Of a DNA stretch of 34,471 bases, positions 1-8,005 are shown one piece after another. How positions within the stretch are numbered: the first letter of the stretch is position 1; each line of letters begins with the position of its first letter. The stretch is from contig CAZCSL010000017.1 of NCBI GenBank assembly GCA_964501415.1, forward strand, positions 1 through 34,471. The letters run 5' to 3'. A program made the translations under genes and the position numbers. This DNA is from B1SED10-225 sp964501415. Lineage in GTDB: Bacteria; Bacillota_I; Bacilli_A; Izemoplasmatales; Izemoplasmataceae. The notes beneath the pieces were generated by a model that searched no databases, was not told the origin of the DNA, and was given only the letters and a program-made list of their open reading frames with translations.

Positions 1-1685
1 TCATGGCACTTTGTGACATCGGCGGTTTCATATAAGCTTTGGAATTCATTCTTTTGGCGTTTTGCTTCTTGTCTTTGATACGTGGTTTGCAAGCTTCTTA
101 ATAAAAGCACACTCATAATGATCATCATGATACCAAAAGGTAGTCCTGTAATAATGACGGCATCTTGCAAGGTTTCAAGGGCTCGTTGACCGCCGATTAA
201 AATCAATACCGAAGCAATAGCTCCTTCAATGGCTGCCCAAAAAACACGTTGCCGTGATTTGGTGTCGGTTTTGCCCCCGCTTGTAATGGCATTGATGACA
301 ATCGAGCCAGAATCACTTGAGGTAATGAAGAAAAAGATAATAATGGTGGTTGCCAGTAATACCAACAATAAACTAATGACGGATTGTAAAATGGTAATAT
401 CTATCATATTTAATAGTTCAAATAAAGCACCCGGTAGATTATCATTGGCAAGATTGCTCAAAGAACCATTATGGATGGCATCGATAGAAAAGGCCGTCCC
501 GCCGAAGACTGAAAGCCAAATAAATGACAAAAAGGAAGGAATAACTAAAGCCGCGATGATAAATTCGCGAATTGTTCTACCCTTAGACACACGGGCAATA
601 AACATACCGACAAAAGGCGACCAAGAGATCCACCAAGCCAAATAGAAAATGGTCCAAGCGCTTTGCCAATCACGCTTAGCGCCATCAGATAACGATAAAA
701 ACATCGATGCTTGGGGCAAATCAGTTAAGTACAACCCTAAAGAACTGGCAAACAACCTAAATATATACAGCGTAGGGCCTAATAACAGCACCAAAGCCAT
801 GAACACAAACGCGAGTTTAATGTTAAGTTTGGACAGTTTTTTTACCCCTTTATCGATGCCTGAGATAATCGATATGGCCGCAATAGCGGTAATGACAATA
901 ATGAGCAGCACTTGCATCAAAGGCGAAACACTAAGCCCGGTCAAATGTCCAAGACCACTATTGATTTGCTGGACACCCAGACCCAAAGAAGTGGCCAAAC
1001 CAAACAAGGTAGCTAAAACCGCGATTAAATCTATGATATCGCCTAAGCGACCAAATACACGTTCTTTAAACAAGGGATAAAAGATTGACCGCAAGGAAAG
1101 CGGCAGCTTTTTATTATAAGCAAAGTGGGCCAAACAAAGCGCCATAATGGCGTAAATGGCCCAAGCGTGAAAACCCCAATGCAAAAACGTTGAGGCAAGG
1201 GCTGAGATGTTTGTTTCATCTGAGGCGAATATTGGTGGGGTTTCTTGGGCATGCATTAAAGGCTCACCAACGGCCCAAAACATCAGTCCAATCCCCATAC
1301 CTGCGGATATCAACATCGAGTACCACGCAAAGTTGGAAAAATCAGGCCGTGCTTTCATACCGCCAAGCCGCACCCTTCCCAATCTAGAAAACGCTAGAAA
1401 AATTGCAAGTACGATAAAAAAGTTAGTCGCAAAAACAAAAATCCAATCGGCGTTGGATACCACCCAACCCCGCACTTGGGCCAAACTTTCATCCGCGGGA
1501 GAAAGGCCAAACAACCCGGCATTGGCGATGATAGCATAAAGCATAAATACCAGTACCAAAATGCCTGTGCTAAAGGAAACAAATGGGTTTAGATCAAAGC
1601 CGAACTTGGTAAAATTACGTTGATAAAGCATTTTTTCCATGGCTTCTTGTTTCGACTTTATCTCTTGTTTATTTGCCTCTGACAT
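1..1685 (-). CDS. BCCT family betaine/carnitine/choline transporter (partial)
   Basis: Secondary transporter for quaternary-ammonium osmolytes such as glycine betaine, choline or carnitine, in the cytoplasmic membrane. I translated the reverse strand from the ATG at 1685; it stays open for about 561 codons to the left edge, so only the extreme C-terminus is missing. The BCCT hallmarks are visible: a glycine-rich stretch GMGIGLMFWAVGEP, then HWGFHAWAIYAI, then the family signature WWISWSPFVGMFIARVSKGR followed by TIREF. Many hydrophobic helices are present, consistent with the 12-TM fold. A purine-rich ribosome site (AAAGGGTGG) precedes the ATG. It stands alone, divergent from the gene at 1831. 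Substrate and coupling ion (Na+ or H+) cannot be read reliably. Osmoprotectant uptake fits a salt-exposed organism, but that is inference. Confidence 0.93.
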   Translation of the reverse strand, partial: MSEANKQEIKSKQEAMEKMLYQRNFTKFGFDLNPFVSFSTGILVLVFMLYAIIANAGLFGLSPADESLAQVRGWVVSNADWIFVFATNFFIVLAIFLAFSRLGRVRLGGMKARPDFSNFAWYSMLISAGMGIGLMFWAVGEPLMHAQETPPIFASDETNISALASTFLHWGFHAWAIYAIMALCLAHFAYNKKLPLSLRSIFYPLFKERVFGRLGDIIDLIAVLATLFGLATSLGLGVQQINSGLGHLTGLSVSPLMQVLLIIVITAIAAISIISGIDKGVKKLSKLNIKLAFVFMALVLLLGPTLYIFRLFASSLGLYLTDLPQASMFLSLSDGAKRDWQSAWTIFYLAWWISWSPFVGMFIARVSKGRTIREFIIAALVIPSFLSFIWLSVFGGTAFSIDAIHNGSLSNLANDNLPGALFELLNMIDITILQSVISLLLVLLATTIIIFFFITSSDSGSIVINAITSGGKTDTKSRQRVFWAAIEGAIASVLILIGGQRALETLQDAVIITGLPFGIMMIIMSVLLLRSLQTTYQRQEAKRQKNEFQSLYETADVTKCH

Positions 1686-1715
1686 AAAATCCACCCTTTC
1701 ACTGACTTTACTGTC

Positions 1716-1744
1716 ATTCTAAAATAAATCTAGCGCGCTTTCAA
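1716..1744 (-). promoter_or_regulatory. Promoter of the BCCT gene, with cre-like overlap
   Basis: On the minus strand a TTGAAA -35 (1744-1739) and a TAGAAT -10 (1721-1716) are separated by 17 bases, about 30 bases before the start codon. The -35 lies inside TGAAAGCGCGCTAG (1743-1730), a partial match to the CcpA cre consensus. The promoter is a good sigma-A match; the cre reading is weak. Confidence 0.6.
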
Positions 1745-1776
1745 TAGCCTCTCTTTAAAGCTTTAAGATTTCTAAG

Positions 1777-1805
1777 TTGCCAAACGATAAGCGCTATGCT
1801 AAAAT
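1777..1805 (+). promoter_or_regulatory. Promoter of the 1831 gene
   Basis: TTGCCA (1777-1782), a 17-base spacer and TAAAAT (1800-1805), followed 9 bases later by an AGGAGGGG ribosome site at 1817-1824. The spacer contains an AAGCGCTA motif that recurs in several gene gaps of this window. Confidence 0.55.
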
Positions 1806-1830
1806 GTTTTTAAATTAGGAGGGGTTTAAG

Positions 1831-2583
1831 GTGAACTACAATAACGATGAAAAAACAAACAAAACCGAACCATCAAAAAACCATGATGTTTCCATGCAGC
1901 AAAACAGATCAACTAAGCTGCCTCGTTTTACCAATAGAAAAAAGTACTTCATCATCATCAGTACTTCCCTTTTAATCCTTGCCATTATGACGCCTTTGAC
2001 GATACGCTTCATTCACGCACAACAATATAGAAGTTTAGAAAATTTGATGACACACGTCGATCATGATAACATCCACCGCATCGAATCACGTCTTAGTTTG
2101 ATTCCTGATGATTACCGCGAGGTTGTAACAATAAAAAAGAATTATGACTTGATTAGAACCGAAGCCACCATCCTTGAAGACAAAATCATCAGACTCGATT
2201 ATGACGTGATGCGCGAGGCTTACTATAATTTAAAAGCGCTTGATGAGACTTTAACTGACTGGAATCTATCGCCTTATTTAAGTGCCATCGATAACCGGAT
2301 TTTGTTATACGGTATTACTTGGCAAAACGATGACTATCTGTTTGAACTTATCCCCAATCCCGATATCATTCATGAAGATTTGTTAACCTCCACCGTCCCC
2401 TCTCATAGAATAGATGGTGTTGAATACTGTTTTGAAGCCGACCATAACTATACGTTATTTAGATATGTTAACGAAAACGATCCCAATGATACCTTTGAAG
2501 CTTATGAAATTGTAGCTATTGAAGAAAACGCCTTAACCTTACTGGTCTTAATCAATGGTGAAACGATTACGCTTTACCCCTAA
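1831..2583 (+). CDS. Membrane-anchored protein of unknown function
   Basis: I do not recognise a family. The start is a GTG at 1831, chosen because AGGAGGGG lies at the right distance upstream. The 250-residue product has a polar, lysine- and asparagine-rich N-terminus of about 36 residues, one hydrophobic segment at about residues 38-62, then an acidic soluble part. With this topology the N-terminus would be cytoplasmic and the rest outside the cell. There is no lipobox, and the short basic tail before the helix looks more like a signal anchor than a cleaved signal peptide. It has its own promoter and a terminator directly after the stop, so it appears to be monocistronic. The sensor-like layout (short inside, larger outside) is suggestive only. 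Confidence 0.75.
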   Translation: MNYNNDEKTNKTEPSKNHDVSMQQNRSTKLPRFTNRKKYFIIISTSLLILAIMTPLTIRFIHAQQYRSLENLMTHVDHDNIHRIESRLSLIPDDYREVVTIKKNYDLIRTEATILEDKIIRLDYDVMREAYYNLKALDETLTDWNLSPYLSAIDNRILLYGITWQNDDYLFELIPNPDIIHEDLLTSTVPSHRIDGVEYCFEADHNYTLFRYVNENDPNDTFEAYEIVAIEENALTLLVLINGETITLYP

Positions 2584-2590
2584 CTTAACG

Positions 2591-2628
2591 AAAAACACCG
2601 CCAAACAGACGTTTAGCGGTGTTTTTTA
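2591..2628. terminator. Bidirectional terminator
   Basis: AAAACACCGC and GCGGTGTTTT arms, extended by an AAAC/GTTT pair, enclose a short loop. A-rich and T-rich flanks on the two sides let it serve both convergent genes (1831 and 2636). Confidence 0.85.
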
Positions 2629-2635
2629 ATGGTCT

Positions 2636-3379
2636 CTAAGAGGACAATTGTTTTACTTGTTCTAGATGATGGGCTTTGACTTCATCATCCGCATGCATTT
2701 TTTCAATCAAATGGGTATTGATACGTCTGACTTCTTCTTCGTTTAATAAACTCGGTGCCTTTTTTTCATAAGCTTTGATGTGTTTAATCGCCTCTTTTAG
2801 TTTTAAAACTGCGTGTCTTGGCTCTATTCTATCTATCTTTAAGCGGCCGCGGTTTGCAAATATAACCATCGGTTTGAGTGTTTTATCCGGTAGGTTCAAA
2901 AAATTTTTTACCGCCTCAGTGTGCGCATAGTTTTGTCTTAAAGGATTATAAAAAGAGTGTTTGGAAAAGCGGTTGAAGACTTGAGTCCAATTTTTGTTTT
3001 TTTGCGAACCAAAAATATAGCCTCCGTAGTTTTTCATCTCAAAGACATAAACGCCCTTTTGTGAAACCGCAATGACATCAATTTCAGTAACATCCGTACG
3101 TTTGTTATCTAAGTAAAGATTCGCATAGACATGTTCTTTACCAAAAATTCTAATCAACTTTCTATAAAGCACAAATTCGCCATAATACCCCTTATCAAAA
3201 TACGCCTTAAATATATTGATGCCGGCTTTTTGTTTATACTGGGAAGTATGCATGGTAATGAGATCATAAACAAACAAGATCAATCTTAACAAAAGATTGC
3301 CAAAAAACATCGTTAAGACCATCATAAAATTGAGGGTGTTTTCTAAATTGCTTTTTCTTCTTTGTCTTCTTCTTGCCAT
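2636..3379 (-). CDS. NERD domain (nuclease-related) membrane protein
   Basis: The 247-residue product has a very basic N-terminus (MARRRQRRKS), a hydrophobic segment at about residues 17-42, and a NERD domain at about residues 65-155. The PD-(D/E)xK-like core is visible: TEIDVIAVS with Asp101, then VFEMKNYGG with Glu114 and Lys116, and a downstream NPLRQNYAH helix typical of NERD proteins. NERD domains are predicted to be nuclease-related, but few have been tested, so enzymatic activity is inference. The ATG at 3379 is preceded by GAAAGGAC. A 100-bp inverted repeat lies about 15 bases upstream of that ribosome site and would sit in the mRNA leader. The gene faces the terminator at 2591-2628. 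Confidence 0.85.
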   Translation of the reverse strand: MARRRQRRKSNLENTLNFMMVLTMFFGNLLLRLILFVYDLITMHTSQYKQKAGINIFKAYFDKGYYGEFVLYRKLIRIFGKEHVYANLYLDNKRTDVTEIDVIAVSQKGVYVFEMKNYGGYIFGSQKNKNWTQVFNRFSKHSFYNPLRQNYAHTEAVKNFLNLPDKTLKPMVIFANRGRLKIDRIEPRHAVLKLKEAIKHIKAYEKKAPSLLNEEEVRRINTHLIEKMHADDEVKAHHLEQVKQLSS

Positions 3380-3409
3380 CGTTTAATGTCCTTTCAAAGA
3401 TTTTTAATT

Positions 3410-3509
3410 GGTTAGGGGCATACTACGATAAAGTATTACACTATCCCATTTGGCACTTATAAAGCATTCCCCATTTAATCCCCCAACTTTTTTGTAGTAT
3501 GCCCTAACC
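3410..3509. repeat. Long inverted repeat in the leader of the NERD gene
   Basis: The arm GGTTAGGGGCATACTAC (3410-3426) is matched by GTAGTATGCCCTAACC (3494-3509), its reverse complement with one base missing. The 67-base centre is G-rich on the minus strand, with TTGGGGG, ATGGGG and ATGGGA runs. I see no clear target-site duplication and no second copy in the window. It could be a hairpin in the 5' leader, a degenerate MITE-like element or a protein-binding dyad. Confidence 0.75.
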
Positions 3510-3604
3510 GCTCCATAACAAAGGTGTGAAGCTAGTTAAAACATAGCATAAAAAAAGAGTGAAAAACACAGATTCCACAAAGCGTGTAAAAATTCTACAT
3601 TTCA

Positions 3605-4573
3605 TCAATGTTTTTTGGGCTTTACGATTATGTTGTAGTGGGCATAATAATATTTTTGCAGTTCATAAAGGCCGTATAACGTAATTAAAGTAAGTGACTT
3701 GATGAGATAGGCAAATATTTCCAAAGCGCTATTATAAGGATTGATTGCCTGTGAAATCAGCGCGAGATAATGAAAAACAAAAAAAGCAGTATAAAGCGTC
3801 AATAAAACCTTGTAACGGCCTAAATAAAGGTTGGTATGTAAGATGCGGTGTTTGATTATTTCGCCTGTATGGGTCTTTTTTGCGTCATAGATTAAAATGT
3901 AGATAAACATGGCGTTTGATAATAACCAAACCATCACAAATATGATTTGAAAGACCGCGTCTTCTATGTGTGTGTAAGTCAAGCCAAATGGCAATATCAA
4001 CGAAATGTTTAACGATAATAATAAAATCCATTTAAGGTTAAGGACTTGCTTTTTATAAAGACGCTTTGTTTTATCGTTTAAGCTTTGTTGATAATATAGC
4101 GTTTCATTTTCATGAAAATATTTAATTCCCGTTTGACTTTTGTGATTCTTAAACACACTCAACACAACGGCACAAACATAAACAAACCATAATACAATAA
4201 AGGTTTGTTGGTAAGGCGCTTGCAAGATAGGAGCTATGAAGGTAGTTAAAACCGCAGCCAAAAAGAGTATGAACATCTCCTTAGAAAACGTATATTCGAT
4301 ATCCCAATACGTCTTGGAAAACAAAGGACGGGTTGTTTCGGCTTTGGGTACTTCATCCTCGTTTGACCCTAAAAGTTGATGGATATTGACGTCAAAAAGC
4401 TTAGCCAGTTGTTTAAACGTTTCAATATCTACTTGCGTTCGCCCAGTCTCCCAACTGCTGATGGTACTGACCGCAACGTTTAACTTAGAAGCGACATCTT
4501 CTTGGGTCATATGTGCTTGTTTGCGGTATTTTTTGATTTGTTTTGCGTAAAAGGTCGCTTGTTCATTCGCCAC
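3605..4573 (-). CDS. XRE-family transcriptional regulator with membrane domain
   Basis: The N-terminal 60 or so residues form a Cro/C1-type helix-turn-helix: KQIKKYRKQAHMTQEDVASK, then VSTISSWETGRTQ, then LAKLFDV. After a polar linker the remaining 230 residues are hydrophobic, with about six predicted membrane segments. I start it at the GTG at 4573, because CAGGAGGTC sits just upstream; an ATG at 4612 has no ribosome site. HTH plus multi-TM proteins are common in Firmicutes and are thought to respond to membrane signals, often repressing their own operon. It lies 54 bases downstream of the GGDEF gene on the same strand and is probably co-transcribed with it, so it may modulate the cyclase gene; this is inference. 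DNA targets are unknown. Confidence 0.85.
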   Translation of the reverse strand: MANEQATFYAKQIKKYRKQAHMTQEDVASKLNVAVSTISSWETGRTQVDIETFKQLAKLFDVNIHQLLGSNEDEVPKAETTRPLFSKTYWDIEYTFSKEMFILFLAAVLTTFIAPILQAPYQQTFIVLWFVYVCAVVLSVFKNHKSQTGIKYFHENETLYYQQSLNDKTKRLYKKQVLNLKWILLLSLNISLILPFGLTYTHIEDAVFQIIFVMVWLLSNAMFIYILIYDAKKTHTGEIIKHRILHTNLYLGRYKVLLTLYTAFFVFHYLALISQAINPYNSALEIFAYLIKSLTLITLYGLYELQKYYYAHYNIIVKPKKH

Positions 4574-4627
4574 AATAAGACCTCCTGTTTGTCTATTGGG
4601 TATTGATAACATATATAGCTTATTAGT

Positions 4628-5620
4628 CTACACGATCTTATAACTTCCCTTACCGTGTTCTTTAATTTCATAGGTCGCTTCATCCACGCGTTTAAATACG
4701 GTCTCTAAGGACGTATCATCAACGGTTATTTTGGTGGCACCTGTACTTAGGTCATAGTGAAAGTGATGGAGTTTTTCTAAAAAGTGCTTTAATTCATCTA
4801 GTGATCCTTTAAACAACAAAATAAATTCATCGCCACCCCAACGGGCAAAGATATCTTCTTTTTTGATGTTTCTTTTTACATGTTCTACCAAGAAATTCAA
4901 CACGGCATCACCGGTATCATGACCTTGTTTATCGTTGATGTCTTTAAAATCATCAATATCGATAAAGACCAAATAGCGGTCGTCTTCAAAATCACTTAAA
5001 AAAGCATCAAACAACGCATCAAAGCTTCTGCGGTTATAGATGTTGGTCAGTGGGTCGAGCTGACTTAAAATATCCAAACGCTGTCTTTCTTGTTGATGGG
5101 CATTGGCAAAAAGGCGCAAAAATAAATACGCGGCTAAAACCGTCAGGGGAATTTGTAATAAGCGGTCCATAAACTGTGATTCTTCACTGTGCGTGGCAAT
5201 CCACTGTGGATAGAGATATTCGATGATGAGCAACGTAGAAAAGATAACGATTAACGATAAGATAAATACCAAGCGAGTTTTGCCATGAAAAAAGAAGGTC
5301 GTACAAATCGTCAACAAAAATAAATAGGCAATGGCGTTATTGGCACTACCCCCAGAGTCAAACCAGCTGATCGGGAATATCCCATAGATCAAAAATATAA
5401 ACAATAGTTTTTTCACCGTCGTTACATAAAAATCTTTGTGGATGGCATAAAGCGTAAACAACCCTACCACAATCATCCCAAGCCACTTATAATTCACATG
5501 AAAAGGAAAGCCAAATATCAAGTTGCCGGTGATGCTAAAAAGCGATAAGGCTATTAAAACATAAATGATGACTCTAAATAATTTTTCTTCCAATCTCTCC
5601 TCAGCATACGTTGATGCCAT
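4628..5620 (-). CDS. Membrane-bound GGDEF diguanylate cyclase
   Basis: Synthesises cyclic di-GMP from two GTP. The 330-residue product has about six hydrophobic segments in the first 170 residues and a C-terminal GGDEF domain from about residue 180. The domain shows DPLTNIYNRRSFD, then FIDIDDFKDINDKQGHDTGD, then RWGGDEFILLF with the intact signature at residues 262-266, and the closing FKRVDEATYEIKEHGKGSY. All catalytic elements are present, so it is expected to be active. The usual allosteric I-site RxxD is KKED here (Lys for Arg), so product inhibition may be weakened. The ATG at 5620 follows GGGGTGATGAG. No EAL or HD-GYP phosphodiesterase is visible in the window. A c-di-GMP riboswitch candidate lies at 17719-17787. 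Confidence 0.92.
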   Translation of the reverse strand: MASTYAEERLEEKLFRVIIYVLIALSLFSITGNLIFGFPFHVNYKWLGMIVVGLFTLYAIHKDFYVTTVKKLLFIFLIYGIFPISWFDSGGSANNAIAYLFLLTICTTFFFHGKTRLVFILSLIVIFSTLLIIEYLYPQWIATHSEESQFMDRLLQIPLTVLAAYLFLRLFANAHQQERQRLDILSQLDPLTNIYNRRSFDALFDAFLSDFEDDRYLVFIDIDDFKDINDKQGHDTGDAVLNFLVEHVKRNIKKEDIFARWGGDEFILLFKGSLDELKHFLEKLHHFHYDLSTGATKITVDDTSLETVFKRVDEATYEIKEHGKGSYKIV

Positions 5621-5643
5621 CTCATCACCCCGCTCACAAGCCC

Positions 5644-5652
5644 ATTATATCA
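5644..5652 (-). promoter_or_regulatory. Extended -10 promoter of the GGDEF operon
   Basis: On the minus strand TGATATAAT (5652-5644) is an extended -10 (TGnTATAAT), 24 bases before the cyclase start codon. No good -35 stands at 17 bases, as is usual for extended -10 promoters. Confidence 0.55.
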
Positions 5653-5744
5653 CAAGCTAGGCCATTAATAAATATTTGCTCAAGCTTGATTTTGCCCTGT
5701 TAGTATGAAAGAAAAGCATCTCATATAAGCTTTATCAAACACGG

Positions 5745-5753
5745 TGATATAAT
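5745..5753 (+). promoter_or_regulatory. Extended -10 promoter of the 5783 gene
   Basis: TGATATAAT is an extended -10 identical in form to the divergent one at 5644-5652. A GAGGAGGG ribosome site follows at about 5769 and the ATG at 5783. Confidence 0.55.
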
Positions 5754-5782
5754 AAAAGTATCAAAGATGAGGAGGGCTTATC

Positions 5783-5983
5783 ATGATGATTGATGGTTCC
5801 CGTTTCGCTGATTGTAGCAGTGGTCAAATGGGAGAGACGTATTATGAACAATATAAAGTCCAAAGACATTTGATTGAAAAAACCGAAACCTCTCCCTTCT
5901 TATTACATGATCTAAGACTGACCATCGGCTTAATCATTACAGGCCTCACGATTGTAACAACCTTAATCGCCATATTTGTATAG
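5783..5983 (+). CDS. Small single-pass membrane protein
   Basis: A 66-residue product of unknown function. The first 44 residues are polar and the last 22 (about 45-66) form one hydrophobic helix ending at the C-terminus, giving a tail-anchored layout with the N-terminal part probably in the cytoplasm. It has a clear extended -10 promoter, an AGGAGGG ribosome site and a strong terminator right after the stop. These support a real small gene rather than a chance ORF. Confidence 0.7.
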   Translation: MMIDGSRFADCSSGQMGETYYEQYKVQRHLIEKTETSPFLLHDLRLTIGLIITGLTIVTTLIAIFV

Positions 5984-5990
5984 ATTTATA

Positions 5991-6024
5991 AAAAACTCAA
6001 GGAAATTTGCCTTGAGTTTTTTTG
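5991..6024. terminator. Bidirectional terminator
   Basis: AAAACTCAAGG and CCTTGAGTTTT arms around an AAATTTG loop, with A and T runs on either side. It lies between the stop codons of the convergent genes at 5783 and 6029. Confidence 0.88.
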
Positions 6025-6028
6025 TTAT

Positions 6029-6958
6029 TTAGTACCTTTTCAACCCCGCTTCAATTAGGTTCCAAAACCGGTCGACATCGATATCAACACCGACGTATGC
6101 ATTTTTATCTTGGGCCAGATAATCAAACATATCACAATTGGTGCGCCCATAACTAGGCCCATGCGATAAATCGATATCCAAACGCACGTGTTTTAACTCA
6201 AGCAACTGTTTATCAAGTAAATGCGCGATGGTAACGGGATCATGTAAGGGCCCGCCGGCAAGGCCAAATACACGTTTTTGGTTTTCATTAAAGACACGCA
6301 TTAAAGCGGTGAATAACCTTGAGGCTTTAGTATTGAGCTTAGCCATTCTATCGATCACACTGGGTAAGACTTGAACTTTTCTGGTTACATCTAAGCCAAC
6401 CATCGTGATTTTCACCCCTGAGCGTATCACGATATGGGCCGCCTCTGGGTCCACGAGCATGTTAAATTCTGCGGCGGGTGAGACGTTTCCATAACCAATC
6501 GACCCGCCCATAAAGACGATCTCTTCAATATGGCTGACAATCGTCTCATCCATACTGAGCGCCAAAGCGAGATTAGTCATGGGCCCCGTGGTAACAACCG
6601 TTACTTTTTTATCGTTTTTTTTAAGCGTATCGATGATAAAATCAACGGCATGTTGTTGGGCGTAATCGATCTTCAAAGCGGGAAAATCAAACCCATCTAA
6701 GCCACTTTCTCCGTGGATGTCCTCAGCGATTTGTTGCTTTCTTATAAGCGGTTTTGAAACGCCTAGGGCTACGGGGATATCAAGGTTTAAATATTGTACC
6801 AAGTTTAACGCATTTTTCCCGGTTTTTTCTAAGGTTTGGTTGCCTGCTGAGACGGTAATGCCTAGCAAATCAATACTGGGGTCCAACCCTGCGAGTAAAA
6901 TTGCAATGGCATCATCGTGGCCTGGGTCACAATCTAAGATTAAAGGCCGTTTGTTCAT
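6029..6958 (-). CDS. Inosine/uridine-preferring nucleoside hydrolase
   Basis: Hydrolyses the N-glycosidic bond of ribonucleosides to free base and ribose (IunH/Rih family). The family signature is at the N-terminus: LILDCDPGHDDAIAI, with the Ca2+-binding aspartates at about residues 11, 15 and 16. The second metal/catalytic site is GGPLHDPVTIAH near residues 235-246 (His239, Asp240). GPMTNLALAL and FMGG with a following GNVSPAAEFN also fit. The product is about 309 residues, normal for the family. I start at ATG 6958, which overlaps the TGA of the ribokinase gene (TGATG), with AGGTG seven bases upstream; GTG at 6961 is an alternative. Coupling to ribokinase indicates ribose salvage. Base preference cannot be told from sequence. 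Confidence 0.93.
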   Translation of the reverse strand: MNKRPLILDCDPGHDDAIAILLAGLDPSIDLLGITVSAGNQTLEKTGKNALNLVQYLNLDIPVALGVSKPLIRKQQIAEDIHGESGLDGFDFPALKIDYAQQHAVDFIIDTLKKNDKKVTVVTTGPMTNLALALSMDETIVSHIEEIVFMGGSIGYGNVSPAAEFNMLVDPEAAHIVIRSGVKITMVGLDVTRKVQVLPSVIDRMAKLNTKASRLFTALMRVFNENQKRVFGLAGGPLHDPVTIAHLLDKQLLELKHVRLDIDLSHGPSYGRTNCDMFDYLAQDKNAYVGVDIDVDRFWNLIEAGLKRY

Positions 6959-7893
6959 CACGTTTCACCTACTTTTTTATATTTTAACATAAAGTGTTTT
7001 AAGGATTCTTGATTAGGCATGGCTTCTTGGGCCCCTTTTGTTTGCGTCGCATAAGCCCCCGCAGCCATTGCGCAATCAAAGGCCTCATCAAAGTTGAAGT
7101 TTTGAGCGAGCTTAGCGACCAAAACGCCTGTAAACGCATCGCCTGCACCTGTGGTATCAAGCGGGTTGATTTGGTAAGGTTTGACAAACTTATCTTCGCT
7201 TGCACTTTGCCAATAAGCCCCTTTATTTGAAAGGGTAATGATAACACGCTCAGGACCTTTTTGACGTAATTCTTTAGCGATATTTATAAGGTCAGTTTGA
7301 TTATGGATGGTTTGATTACTTAAGATTTCCGCTTCACTTTCATTGATAACCAATAGATCTATCAAACGCATAAAGGTTTCATTGAGTGGCTTTGCGGGTG
7401 CGGCGTTTAAAACGGTTTTCACCCCTAGTTCTTGGGCCAATAAAAAGAGCGCTTCTATGTTTTTTAAGGGCACTTCTAATTGACTAAGGAGGTAATCGTG
7501 CTTTTTGGCATCAGCTTTAAACCGTTCTTTTAATGTGGACATCGCTTGTTTGTCGTTGGCCCCAGGATGGATGATGATGCGGTTTTCTGGGCCTTCTAAA
7601 AGAATGCCTGCGATCCCGGCGTGCTGATTTTGTTGCATGGTTATGCCAGCGGTATTTACGCGGTAGCTTTGCAAAGTTTTTAATAGTTGATTAGACAAGC
7701 CATCATCCCCAAGACTGCCAAACATCGTAACAAGGCTTTCTTGTTGTGCAGCCGCAACGGCTTGATTGGCGCCTTTTCCACCCGGATTCATCTTAAAGTC
7801 CTGACTTTTTAGGGTTTCTCCTCGTTTAGGCATACGCTTTACATTAAAGACCATATCCATATTGATACTGCCAAACACAAATACATTAGACAT
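6958..7893 (-). CDS. rbsK: Ribokinase (PfkB family)
   Basis: Phosphorylates ribose to ribose 5-phosphate with ATP. Both PfkB signatures are present: NPGGKGANQAVAAA near residue 37, and LDTTGAGDAFTG at about residues 245-256 with the catalytic Asp252. The N-terminal FVFGSINMDMVF strand is typical of ribokinases. I start at the ATG at 7893 because GAGGTGA lies six bases before it; a longer reading to 7923 has no ribosome site. The length of 311 residues fits. It is first in a two-gene operon, overlapping the nucleoside hydrolase start, so the pair would turn nucleosides into base plus ribose 5-phosphate. No transporter for nucleosides is adjacent. Specificity for ribose over other sugars is inferred from similarity and partner. 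Confidence 0.92.
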   Translation of the reverse strand: MSNVFVFGSINMDMVFNVKRMPKRGETLKSQDFKMNPGGKGANQAVAAAQQESLVTMFGSLGDDGLSNQLLKTLQSYRVNTAGITMQQNQHAGIAGILLEGPENRIIIHPGANDKQAMSTLKERFKADAKKHDYLLSQLEVPLKNIEALFLLAQELGVKTVLNAAPAKPLNETFMRLIDLLVINESEAEILSNQTIHNQTDLINIAKELRQKGPERVIITLSNKGAYWQSASEDKFVKPYQINPLDTTGAGDAFTGVLVAKLAQNFNFDEAFDCAMAAGAYATQTKGAQEAMPNQESLKHFMLKYKKVGET

Positions 7894-7969
7894 ATTTTCA
7901 CCTCTATTATCGCTTGCCTTCATTTTAGCATAGCTTTATGGTTTATGATGGTTAAACGGTAAATCCATA

Positions 7970-7999
7970 AAAAAACCACATCTGAAATCAGATGTGGTT
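7970..7999 (-). terminator. Rho-independent terminator of the LRR lipoprotein gene
   Basis: A perfect 12-bp stem (AACCACATCTGA and its complement) with a two-base loop, followed on the minus strand by a run of Ts. It sits immediately after the stop of the 8006 gene. Confidence 0.9.
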
Positions 8000-8005
8000 C
8001 AATCA

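Noticed and set aside
229..1080. Two long plus-strand reading frames at 229-645 and 649-1080
   Set aside because: They are antisense to the BCCT transporter, whose full minus-strand frame and family motifs are clear.
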